A stretch of 64,000 nt of DNA from Hyaloraphidium curvatum (taxonomy: Eukaryota; Monoblepharomycota; Hyaloraphidiomycetes; Hyaloraphidiales; Hyaloraphidiaceae). Numbering within the stretch: the first letter of the stretch is position 1; each line of letters opens with the position of its first letter. The notes below the pieces were generated by a model. The model ran no database searches and had not been told where the DNA came from. It was given only the letters and a program-made list of their open reading frames with translations. The position numbers and the translations under genes were made by a program. Shown one piece after another: positions 1 to 9,821 of this stretch. The DNA is taken from positions 992,001 through 1,056,000 of the forward strand of contig JAIVFI010000002.1 in NCBI GenBank assembly GCA_025558095.1, given 5' to 3'.

Positions 1-2396
1 ATCGTTGCAACTGTCAGGCGGCACCGCCCGCCGCGCTGCCGCGCTTCCAACCCCTTGACACGGAGCATCCGCGTCCCTCCTCGGCGAGCGGCGACGCGAT
101 GTCTGCGCTATCATCTCCCGAAGAAACAGAAGCGCCACTGGTGGAGCGGTGCTCGGTATCGCCGGCGCCGCCGAGCCCCGTGCCGACGGAGGATGCCGTC
201 CGGAACGCCGAAGTCTTGAAACTCATAAGAACTTTCTTCCGCATGCCGCTGCGGAGTGACAGCGAGGAGGACTTCTTTGCACTGGGCCGGCACATCGTTC
301 GGACGCTGCGGAAGTACATGAACTGCGACCGTGCCTCCCTCCTCATCGCGGACACCGAGTCCGGCATCTTCAAGCCCACCTTCTGGGACTGGAACGGCCT
401 CGAAGTGCCGGCGATACAGAAGCTGCACGAGGCAGAAATCAGGGAGCTGGCGTTGCCGCTTCGTAAGGGCATCGCTGGAGATGCCCTGTCGAAGAACGCG
501 ATACAGGTCTGCGACGACGCGCAGGAGGATCCCCGGTTCTTCAAGGAGGTGGACATCCGGTTCCAGTACAAGATCCGCTCCATCATGTCGGTCCCTCTTG
601 GTTCGGTGGCGGTATTGAACCTATACAACAAGCTCTGCCCGGATACGGGAGACATTCTCATCTTCTCTGCTGACGACCGAGAGGTGATCGGAGTGAGTAC
701 ACCGCAACAGGCGGACCACGGAATACACGGCAGAAACTAATTCCCGTGTGTCGCAGACCTTCCGCGACCTCCTTGGTGTGCTCCTCGAAAGGGCCGTCCT
801 GCAGCGCCAGGTGGCGCAAACGGAGATGAAGCTCAAGATTACTCTGGACGTTTTGTCCTACCGAATCGGAGTATCGGACGCGTTGATCGCCTCCTTCATC
901 AAGGACTGGACTCCGTACGTCGAGCAGGATCCGCACCCGATCGACGATTACGCCTGGGACCCGCAGCACCGCGACGACGACGAGTGCGTCGCGGCGTTCG
1001 TGCGGATGGTCTACTCCCTGGGCTACGTGGAGAAGTTCAAGATCTCTCACGAGAAGCTCGTGCGGTTCGGGCTCACGGTGGCCCGCAACTACCGCGAGAA
1101 GTCGGACGTACAGTACCACAACCTCGGACATGCCACCGCCGTAACGCACGGCATGTACATGCTCGCCAAACGCTACGGCCTGAGGAAGCTGTTTAAGGAC
1201 GACTTGGAAGTCTTTTCGCTTGTGCTCGCTTGCTTCTGCCACGACTTGGATCACCGGGGGCTTTCAAACGCGTACCTCAAAACAACAAACAGCTTTCTCT
1301 CGGGTTATTTCAGCCACTCCATCATGTAAGTCCGCTTCCCCTGTTTTCGCGGCGCGAATTCGAAGGGTGCCTAATCGCGCTACCTTGGCTCGGTCCTTTC
1401 TTTCCTACCACAGGGAAGAGCATCATGCGAACTTTGCGGTCTCAATTCGTTGGGTTGCTGCACTTTGCACCCGCCTCTACATGCTAAACCGCGCGCTCCG
1501 ACAGTGACGGCGCCCGACTGCGACATCCTCGAGAACCTCTCCGTGGAAGACTTCAAGCACGTCCTCCACATGACGCGCGCCAACATAATCTCGACCGATC
1601 TGAGCGTCTTCTTTTCGCGCAAGGCGCAGTTGACGGAGCTCATCACGACCGGGACTCTCGACATCGACCATGACAAGCCTCAGGTGCGTTCCCGTCCGGA
1701 ACGAATCCTCTGTGCTCACTCTTGTCCTCACCCCAGCGGCGCATGATCCGGGGTCTTTTGATGAACTGCTGCGATCTGATGGCGATGACCAAGCCGTTCC
1801 TGACCGTCATCCGCGTCGTCGACGTCATCTTCAAGGAGTTCTTCACCGAAGGCGACAAGACCAAGAGCCAGGGCCTGGCGCCGAGCTCGGAGCTCATGGA
1901 CCGCGACAAGGAGCACGCGATCCCGAAGATGCAGGTCGGCTTCATGTCAGGTGTGGTGATCCCCGCGTACGAGCTCATGGCCAGCCCCAACGTCCTGCCG
2001 CGGACGGAGGAGCTGGTGCGGCTCGCGAAACGGACGCTGGCAAAGTGGCAGCGCTGGATCGAGACGGACGCGGGGTACACCCTGGGCTGCGGGGTGCCCT
2101 GGGAGGGCGAGGAGGAGGACGAGGCGCGCGAGGCGGAAGAGGTCGCGAGGCACTGGGCCGAGCTCGACGAGGAGGACGAGCAGGACCTCATCAGCGAGCG
2201 GGAGCGGCAGCGGAGGGCGACGGCCGAGCGCCGGCATTCCATCGCCCTCCTGACCAGCGACGCGCTCAAGCGGACGTTTTCGAAGAACAAGGGGTCGCGG
2301 CGACCGCCGGGCTTCGGCAACCTGGCGATCCCGGCGACGACGGGACCGGGAAGCCCCACCTATCGGAGCCCCCCTGCCGACTCTCTGAAGCCGTAG
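1..2396 (+). CDS. GAF-domain 3',5'-cyclic nucleotide phosphodiesterase (5' partial)
   Basis: Hydrolyses cAMP and/or cGMP. Five exons can be placed: up to 692, 757-1325, 1414-1448, 1505-1683 and 1737-2396. The reading frame is open to the left edge, so the N-terminus lies outside the window or begins after a possible acceptor near 17. The first exon carries a GAF domain (cyclic-nucleotide or other ligand sensor). The catalytic domain shows both metal-binding signatures, HNLGHA and CHDLDHRG. The 35-nt micro-exon 3 joins to give SIMEEHHANFAVSIL, the normal PDE core, and is followed by ILENLS and EFFTEGDKTKSQG. The C-terminal tail is charged. Every splice restores a conserved PDE motif, so the model is firm; substrate preference cannot be read from sequence. 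Confidence 0.93.
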
Positions 2397-2437
2397 TCTT
2401 TCCTCATTTTCTGTGTAGTATATTGGTCTTGCTGGAA

Positions 2438-3733
2438 TCAGAGTCTGGTTTGCACGCTGGACTCGGCGACCACGGCCCAGAAGGCGTTGACAAAAGCAAG
2501 CACCTCCTCGCGCGTGCTCCAAAGCCCGACGCTGAATCGGAGGGCCGATTTGGCCAGGGCTGGCTCCACCTGCATCGCGGCAAGCACACCGCTCGCGGTG
2601 CCGTCCGAGTGGCACGCCGCGCCCTTGCCAACCACAAAGCCCGCCTGCACCAGCTTCGCGGCCAGGGTTCCGTTGTCGAGCGACGCGTTCCGCCCGGCCA
2701 CGGAAAACATGGAAACGTTCGAGGCCCGGCCCCACGGGTTCGACTTGCCGTGGAAGACGACGCGGAAGCCGGCGGGGGCTGACGCCGCAACCCGCTCCTC
2801 AAACAGGCCGATCAGCTGCGAGTTCTTGGCCTCGATCTCGGCCAATCGGACGGTGATCGCTTCCGCCGCCGCGCCGAGGCCGGCGCACTGCGGCACGTTC
2901 TCCGTGCCCGAGCGCCACCCTTTCTCCTGTCCACCGCCCAGGACCGTCGCAAAGAGCGGCACCTCGGCCTCGAACTCAGCCGCCGCCGAGTATCCCCTGT
3001 CCCAGCGCGCACCGAGCCCGCGCACGTACAGCGCCCCGATCCTCGGCGCGTAGAACTTGTGCCCCACGACCGTGAGCATGTCCACCCCCAGCTCCCGCGC
3101 GTCCACGCGCATCTTGCCGATCGCCTGCGCGGCGTCCGTGTGGACGATCGTGCGCTTCGGGAAGGATCGGCGGGCGGCCCTTTCCCAAGCGCGCACCCGG
3201 TCTGCGATGCCCCGGAGGTCGGCGACCGCCCCCGTCTCGTTGTTGACCAGCATGATGCTGACGAGGGCGGTCGTGGGGCGGAGGGCCGCGGCGATGTCGT
3301 CGGGGTGCGCGGCGCCGTGGCCGGGGCGCAGTCCGACCACGGTGAGGTCGATGAGGCCACGGAACTCCAACTCCTTTGCGGGGACCGCGATCGCGGGGTG
3401 TTCAATTGCCGAAATGACGACGTGCGGCTTCGGTGCGGCCAGATTGCCACGTCCGTAGCGGTGCTCGAAGAGCCGCACCGCGTTTTCCAGGACCAGGTTG
3501 TTCGCTTCCGTTCCTCCCGACAGGAAGACAACATCGTGGGCCGCCTCGGCGCCTACGGCGCGGGCAATTTGGCTCCGGGCCTTTTCCAGCAGCTCCTTGG
3601 ACCGCCGGCCGAAGGGATGGCCCGTGCTGGACGGGTTGCCCCAGCCCTCACGCATCGCGTCCGCCACGGCCATGGAAGCCTCTGACAGGTACGCTGTCGT
3701 CGCATTGTAGTCGAAGTAGCCCCGGTACTCCAT
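2438..3733 (-). CDS. Selenocysteine lyase / NifS-type cysteine desulfurase-like PLP enzyme
   Basis: Single exon, 431 aa, class V aminotransferase fold. Visible signatures are FDYNATT at the N-terminus, FLSGGTEANN, the aspartate of HTDAAQA that contacts PLP, the PLP lysine in VVGHKFYAPRIGALYVRGLG, and the catalytic-loop cysteine in GAACHSDG. From family knowledge, the wording around the PLP lysine and the ACHSD cysteine loop is closer to animal selenocysteine lyase than to mitochondrial Nfs1, and no targeting peptide is evident. It would release Se (or S) from selenocysteine or cysteine to give alanine. It is divergent from the next gene, with 106 bp between the chosen start codons. Whether the host uses selenocysteine is unknown. 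Confidence 0.88.
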   Translation of the reverse strand: MEYRGYFDYNATTAYLSEASMAVADAMREGWGNPSSTGHPFGRRSKELLEKARSQIARAVGAEAAHDVVFLSGGTEANNLVLENAVRLFEHRYGRGNLAAPKPHVVISAIEHPAIAVPAKELEFRGLIDLTVVGLRPGHGAAHPDDIAAALRPTTALVSIMLVNNETGAVADLRGIADRVRAWERAARRSFPKRTIVHTDAAQAIGKMRVDARELGVDMLTVVGHKFYAPRIGALYVRGLGARWDRGYSAAAEFEAEVPLFATVLGGGQEKGWRSGTENVPQCAGLGAAAEAITVRLAEIEAKNSQLIGLFEERVAASAPAGFRVVFHGKSNPWGRASNVSMFSVAGRNASLDNGTLAAKLVQAGFVVGKGAACHSDGTASGVLAAMQVEPALAKSALRFSVGLWSTREEVLAFVNAFWAVVAESSVQTRL

Positions 3734-3839
3734 GCTCGATCGACGATTCGTCTATCGTCGCAATACGACGTCTCACAGACTTGGAGTCGGGCCGAGTGCG
3801 CGGCGGCCCGCATCATCAGGCCCCGCTGATCCCGGAACC
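3734..3839. promoter_or_regulatory. Short shared (bidirectional) promoter interval
   Basis: This 106-bp gap separates the divergent start codons of the selenocysteine-lyase-like gene (left) and the coiled-coil membrane protein gene (right), so it must hold both core promoters and 5' UTRs. No TATA box or named operator was recognised. The choice of ATG 3840, which sits in a good context (ccATGG), rather than the in-frame ATG at 3732 that would overlap the neighbour, defines the interval. Confidence 0.4.
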
Positions 3840-5250
3840 ATGGCGGCTTCCACGCCCGCGCCGGCGGCAGTTGGCATGACGGGGCTCGCGTGGCTGATGG
3901 CGGCCGAGCAGCGCAACAAGGAGAAGGCGCTCGTGCCGTTCGATGACGCGCCGCGGGCGAACGGCCGCATGTCCCCGGAGCCTCGCATGCGCCCGCCGGC
4001 CACGCCGCTGTCGAGCGCCGCGTCGTCGCCGTCGCGCCCCTTCGCGGAGCCGACGCCCGGCCGCGACGCCGCCGTCGCCCGCGACCTGGTCGAGAGCGCG
4101 CAGGAGGCGCCCGCGTCGCCCGTGTCGGACGTGTCGCGCGCGCTGGGCCCCGTGCGGACCGATTCGTCGGCGTCGATCGAGACGCAGACCGCCTTGGCGA
4201 GCGCAGTCACGCCGAAGCAGGTGTCGTCGATGATGGACCAGAGCAAAAAGGTCATCTCGCACCTGCGCCGGCTGCACGACGAGGAGCAGCAGCTGGACAT
4301 CATGGACGCCGACGGCGCCATGCCCTCGTACGAGAACCTGGTGATGCGGCTAGTGGACAAGTTCCGGAACCAGCGGGAAGTCAACGCCGTGGGTGCCGAC
4401 GCCGCCACGTGGCCAGCCCCAGCAGCTGACTGTCTCCCGCCCCTTCCAGGCCAACTCGCGGCTCTTTTCCCTCTCGTACGTCGTGCAGATGCACAACTAC
4501 GCCCGGACGCGGCAGCTCATGAAGGACGTCGCGCGCGGAAAGCGCGAGGTCATGAGCCTGCAGACCAACGTCAAGGAGCTGGAGCAGGACGTGGAAAACA
4601 TCACCGTGGACCTCGAGGCGCAAAAGGCCCAGGCCGCCGTCTTCAAAAAGAACCTGGAGAACACGCAGAGCCTGCTGAACAAGATCATGGTGGACTACCG
4701 CGACGAGCTCAACCGGCAGCGCGAGGTGCTCCGGCGCCAGCAAAAGTACCTGGGCTCCATGTACTCGGCCAAGCTGTCCCAGGACCTGGCGCTGGACATG
4801 TTCATCCTGATCTTTGGCGTCTACATCGTCTCGCACCCCTTCATCCGGCATCCCCTCAACTTCCTCGCCGCCTCGTTCAACCAGCTCGTGCCGATGCTCC
4901 TGCGGCGCAACGAGAGCGTCGGCACCTACCGCGCCGCGGCCGAGCAGCGCGGGATCTTCCTCCAGCGACTGATCCGGATCATTGCCTTCGTGACCTTTGT
5001 CCGCAACGTGCGGGAGCTGGCCATGGGATACGGCCTGCACAACAAGGTCGGCGCCGCCTTTTCGTACTTCACGTACCTGAGCGACAACGTGCGGAACCGG
5101 ATCTTCGGGGCCACGGACCTGCTGCCGACCGAGCGGCTGATCGAGGAGGGGGACCGCAAGATGCTCATGTACGAGCAGGTGCCCCGGGGGGTGGAGCCGT
5201 TGGACCTGGTGCCAGTGGAGAGGAGGCTCGAGGGCGGGCCGGCCAACTGA
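3840..5250 (+). CDS. Coiled-coil protein with C-terminal membrane segment, unknown function
   Basis: Two exons, 3840-4388 and 4450-5250, joined in phase 0 (REVNA then ANSRLF); 449 aa. The first ~110 residues are Pro/Ser/Ala-rich and probably disordered. Residues ~150-295 are highly charged with heptad-like spacing (KELEQDVENITVDLEAQKAQ), a likely coiled coil. A hydrophobic stretch follows near residues 296-316 (LALDMFILIFGVYIVSHPF). The C-terminal ~130 residues are basic and amphipathic. The layout suggests a membrane-anchored coiled-coil scaffold or tether, but I do not recognise a family. The downstream DeSI-Trx-PUL gene is on the same strand 195 bp away. Confidence 0.75.
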
Positions 5251-5445
5251 GGCCATCCGTCTCGCTGGACCTCGTAGACAGCTAGTGGTAGATGCGATCA
5301 AACTGATGTAGCTTTGCCAAGGTTGTTTTCTTGCCATCTACTTCGGTCACTTCGGTCGTCCTGGCGGGAGGCGGCGGAACCTTCCGCCTCTCGACGACGC
5401 GCAAGCCCAAACAGCTCCCTCCTCTCCCGCAGCCCGCCGGTCCCC

Positions 5446-7524
5446 ATGGCCAACGAAGAGTCCTCGGAGGTCATTCTCTATGTCTACGGTGAGATTGTAG
5501 CCTCGGCCTACGCTTCGGCTGCGATTCTGACCCCTCTCCGTGCTCGGTCGCTCCGACGTTCTCCCGCGATTCCGCCCTCCATTCCCATTTGTTCCCCACT
5601 TTTGCCCGCCAGATCTGTCGCAGGGCATGGCCCGCATGCTCTCCATGCCGCTCGCGGGCCGGCAGATCGACGCAATCTACCACACCTCGGTCGTCGTCTA
5701 CGGGACCGAGTACTTCTTCGGGCAGGGTATCATGTCCTGCGCCCCGGGGCAGTCGATGCACGGCACGCCCATCGAGCAGCTGCGGATGGGCACCACGTAC
5801 CTGCCCCGGTCGGTCGTCAGGGAGTACATCGACAACATGAGGCAGCACTGGACGGCGGACCGCTACCACCTGCTGGACAACAACTGCAACAGCTTCTCCG
5901 GTAGGTCCGGCGCAGCTCCTTTGCCGGTGTCGCTCACGCGGCGCTGTCAGACGAGGTGTGCACCTTCCTGGTCGGCAAGAACATCCCCTCGCACATCACC
6001 GGCCTCCCGGCCGACTTCCTGAGCACGCCCCTGGGGCAGCAGTTCCGGCCCATGATCGAGGCTATGTTCGGGCCGTCGCGGCACGGCAGGGACACGGGAG
6101 GCTGGAACGACGGGCCGATCAACGGGTTCGGCGCCGCGCCCGCGGGCGCCAACGGGGTTTCCCACGGCGCCGTTCCCCCGGTTGCCGCGGGGCCGGGAGC
6201 GCTGACGGTCGACACCCACCCGTCCGCGAAAGCCTACGTCCCCGCTTCCTCGCTGGCCCAGTTGGAAGGCATCGTTTCCTCCCAACGCGCCGTGGTGGCA
6301 TTCTTCACGCGGGACGGCTGCGGACCTTGCAAGATGATCGAACCCCGGCTGAAGGAGCTCGTGGATGAGATCAACTCGGAGTTTGTTCAGGCGGGGCGGC
6401 GGAGGGGTGCGGCGGAGCCTTACATCACCGCGGTCCGCGTCGACACGGGCGTCGCGTTCGACGCCGCCACGCGTTACTCCGTGACGGCGACACCCACCTT
6501 CATCTTCTTCCTTGACGGCGAAAAATACTACGACTTCAAGGGGGCGAACGCGGCGGAGCTCAAGACCAGCCTCTACGGCGTCGTGGGCAAGGCCTTCCCG
6601 CCGCACCCGCACGCCAAAGTCTCGACGCCGACGGCGAACGCTCTGGGCACGGCGCCGCACGTGCATCCTCCGGTCGGGGATCTGGACAAGCTGGGGGCCA
6701 AACTCGGGGAGTTTGCCGTAGGTGCGGGCGTGGTGTCGGCGGCCGAGTGGGCGTCCACGGGGACGGGCCTGGTCGCCGCGGCCAAGGACCCGAAGCGGCC
6801 CCTTCCCAAGGGCTGGGAAGACTTCGCGGCCCGTCTTTTGAAGCTGGACGTCGACAAGGTGTTTCCTGCGCTGGACCTGCTGCGGATGCTGCTTTCGCAG
6901 CCCGATGTGGCTTCGTGGACCGCGGGTGGCGGCTTTAAACCGCTGATGCACCTGGTCCGGGAGCTCGGCGCCAACCCATCCACGCCGAGGGCGGCCCGCT
7001 TGACGCTCCTTAAGCTGGCATGCAGCTTCCCGACCACCTCCGCCTTTTCCTCCCGCGCCCTGGACGAATCCGACGGGGGCATAACCACCCGGACGCTGAC
7101 GACGGCACTGTTGGTGGAATCGCTGCTCCACGAGGACGCTTCCATCAGGCAGGCAGCCGCCGGGCTAGCCTGGAACGCCGCGCTCGCCGTCGCGGCGGGG
7201 CGCGAGGGCTCTACGGTCCCCGCGGCGCTGTGGCCGCGCGGATCGGCCGAGGACGAACAGGAGTGGGCGATAGAGCTCGCTTCGGCCTGCTCCTCTACCT
7301 TGGAACGGGACGAAGGGGACGAGGTGCGGCTGCGGCTCGCGGGGGCCCTGGTCCACATCGTCAAGTACGGGACCGCCGATCTTGCGGAGCTCATCCGCGT
7401 CATGGGCGTGTGCGATTTCCTGAAGGCGGATCCCGACGGCGGAGAAGGCGAAAAGGACAAGGAGAGGCGGGCCCGGGTGGTAAAGATCGCCAAGGAGCTC
7501 GAAGCGCTCATCAACGCCGTGTAG
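5446..7524 (+). CDS. DeSI (PPPDE) - thioredoxin - PUL domain protein
   Basis: Three exons (5446-5488, 5613-5900, 5951-7524) give 634 aa. Exon 1 is only 43 nt. Residues ~1-150 form a PPPDE/DeSI papain-like fold with the catalytic His in IYHTSVVVYGTEY and Cys in LLDNNCNSFSDE; DeSI enzymes remove SUMO or ubiquitin or act on palmitoylated proteins. Residues ~205-315 are a thioredoxin domain with an intact CGPC redox site and the cis-proline region TATPTF. Residues ~370-630 are helical and match a PUL domain, the Cdc48/p97-binding module of Ufd3/PLAA. This three-part fusion is known from fungi. It suggests a redox-linked deconjugase acting at Cdc48; that role is inference. Confidence 0.92.
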
Positions 7525-7584
7525 AGACATAGATCACATTCGGCCTCGAATTTCGGGTATCGTCCGCGCCGGAGCAGAAGCGGC

Positions 7585-8090
7585 CTATGTCGAAGCAGGC
7601 TGGGGCTCCTCCTTCAAGGTCTTCGTTGTGAGCTGTAGAGCATGGAGACCCTTCACGTTCAGCTCCTCGTCCAAAATCTTGTATACCATCTTGTGCCGCT
7701 CCACTAGCCGCTGTAGAGCCACGATGAGACCCGAAAGAGGATCTGGAAAGGGGTCGCAGGGCCCCACCTTGCCCTCGAACTTGTCCGAAACGATCTTGAC
7801 CTTGAAATGCGACTCGACCGGGTCCTTCCCCTTCATCGCGGCGTGCCCAGCATGTTTGTGGCTCTCGTCTTCGATCTCCAACAGCACGGGTTCCAGCTCC
7901 GCCGTCAGCTTCTCCCGCATCGAACGTTGCATCGGGCCAATCTGCGGTCCGTCGGCGGGCGTCTGGACGCGTCACGTGAGCGAGGCGGTCGGTTGCGGGC
8001 CCGGATCAGAAGCACCTCGGAAGCCATGGTGCGCAGAAGTGCGAGCCGCGGGGCGATGAGGCGCGGTGCGCGATGGAGGGCGCTGAGCAT
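7585..8090 (-). CDS. BolA-family protein, probably mitochondrial
   Basis: Three exons reading leftward: 8090-8016, 7941-7768 and 7710-7585; 124 aa. Exon 1 supplies an Arg/Leu/Ala-rich, acid-poor leader (MLSALHRAPRLIAPRLALLR) typical of mitochondrial import, then IGPMQRSMREKL, the usual BolA start. The BolA core follows: EIEDESHKHAGHAA, SHFKVKIVSDKFEGK and RLVERHKMVYKIL, with the conserved His residues that share a [2Fe-2S] cluster with a monothiol glutaredoxin. The second intron is 57 nt, in frame and stop-free, so it would add 19 false residues if missed. An in-frame Met 12 codons upstream is an alternative start. Likely role: Fe-S cluster delivery or iron regulation. Confidence 0.88.
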
Positions 8091-8518
8091 TGACAGTGGA
8101 AACGAGCCGGAGGGCGGGACGATCAACCACCACCAAATCCGCCATCAGCAGCTCGGCCGATGGATCAGAAGTAACGTGACTACATGGCTTACGTTCAGGA
8201 TTACTGTACTGCCTTTACAGTCAGTTTCGTGGCTAGGGAGGAAGCTGGCTCGGAGTTGATCCACAACTCAGGAGGATCACGCCTGCATCGGAATCCGTGT
8301 AGGTCAGACATCGGGGAAGCTGGATCTAAATCTGATGGATGATGCGTGCTCTCTCGGGGGCAAGGTGAGGCTGCTCCACTGGCGAGGATTCCGCGGGGCC
8401 TCGACAAGTCAGCGCGAGACAAACTTTTTCCCTCCCCCGCTTCCCCGCTCCATCTGGGCAAGCCGCGCCGTTGGGACATCGCCGCGTCGCGAATCTCGCC
8501 GCTCTTTTCCGCCCCTCG

Positions 8519-9785
8519 ATGGGCTTGGCCGCTCCGGCGTTTGTCGTCGAACCCGCGCCGCCACCCTCCGAAGCAAAGATGCCGCGGGAACGCAGAGAGG
8601 ACCCCGCTGTCGCGTTCGAGTCGAAGCTGGATAGACCCGTGGTTAAGCCTCATTTCCACAAGAAGGACGTTCACCTTACCGAGTTCCAGAAGTGGAGGAG
8701 TGGGCTCTTCGTGGTCTTTGCTCGTCCGACCAGGGAGTTGACGCTGCTCCCCAGATAACTTCATTTCGGGAGCATTGGCTCTGTCGACATCATATGCTGT
8801 GATGCACCCTTTGGATACCCTGAAAACGAGGATGCAGGCGCAAGCAGGGACGGGCAAGGGCAGCGGCATCTCGTTCAGGGCCATGTTCACCCGGGAAACC
8901 ATGAGGATGCTCAGCAAGGGCTTCACAACGAGTATTCTGGGGGCAGCAGGCCAGGTAGGACCGTCGTTCGTCCCTTGCACTAGGGTACCACTGAAGCATT
9001 TGTTGCAGGGAGGCCTCCGCTTGTCGACCTACGAGTTTACGAAGGCTCACATGTTGCGATGGTCGGCGGCGCATTTTCCTTCGTCCACCTCTTCAGCAGG
9101 CCCTTCGCCTGCCATTTCGGCCATTGCCGCCATCTTTGGCGACCTGGCCTCATCCATCGTGAAGGTACCGCGAGAAATCATTACCACACGACTGCAAACG
9201 GACTATATGGGCGACGGCCGTGCTTCGGCGTCAAAAGTCTTCCGCGATATTCTGAAAGAGGACGGGCCGCTGGGACTTTTCCGTGGATTCTGGAGCACGA
9301 CGGCCAGAGATGCGCCGTTCATGGTGATCCTGTTTGTGGTCTATGAGAGCTTCAAAGGCTACAGTATTCGGAACAACATTGGCGTTACCGTTGCCCCCGG
9401 TAGCATCGGTGGGAGCCGAAACGGGAATGGGGATTACATTTCTTCGCTGGAGGCGGACGATTCTGCTGCTCCTGCGACGGGCATCACCACTTTCCGCTCC
9501 ATTCTCTACGGCGGCATCTCTGGCTTTTTGGCCGGTTACGTGACGACGCCCTTCGACGTTGTGAGGGCAAAAGTCATGACGTACAAGAAGAAGGACCCTC
9601 GCGCCCCTGCGCCAGGCATGACAACCGTGTTTCGCGAAGTTGCGGAGGCAGCACGCGCGCGTGGGGATTCTGTCACCCGGGTGTTCTTCACGGGAGCTCT
9701 GGCACGATCTTTCTGGTGGTACTGCGTCTGTTCCTCCTTTTTCGCCATCTATGAACGAATGCGCCAGGTTCTCCAGGTTGTGTAG
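8519..9785 (+). CDS. Mitochondrial carrier (SLC25) family protein
   Basis: Three exons (8519-8699, 8755-8954, 9009-9785), 385 aa. The three tripartite-repeat signatures are visible: PLDTLKTRMQ, PREIITTRLQ and PFDVVRAKVM. The exon 1/2 junction yields QKWRNNFISGALA, the expected start of transmembrane helix 1. The second intron is 54 nt and in frame. Repeat 2 has FWSTTARDAPFMVILFVVYE, which resembles S-adenosylmethionine carriers (Pet8/SLC25A26) and mitoferrins, but the contact-point residues were not checked, so the substrate is left open. The N-terminal extension of ~65 residues is longer than usual; Met at 8579 is an alternative start. Confidence 0.88.
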
Positions 9786-9821
9786 GCAATAATGTTTTGC
9801 CTATTACAGTGGCTTTGGAGG

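Noticed and set aside
7905-8126. A separate small gene starting at 8126 upstream of BolA
   Set aside because: Its reading frame splices in phase into BolA and supplies the targeting leader, so it is exon 1 of the same gene.
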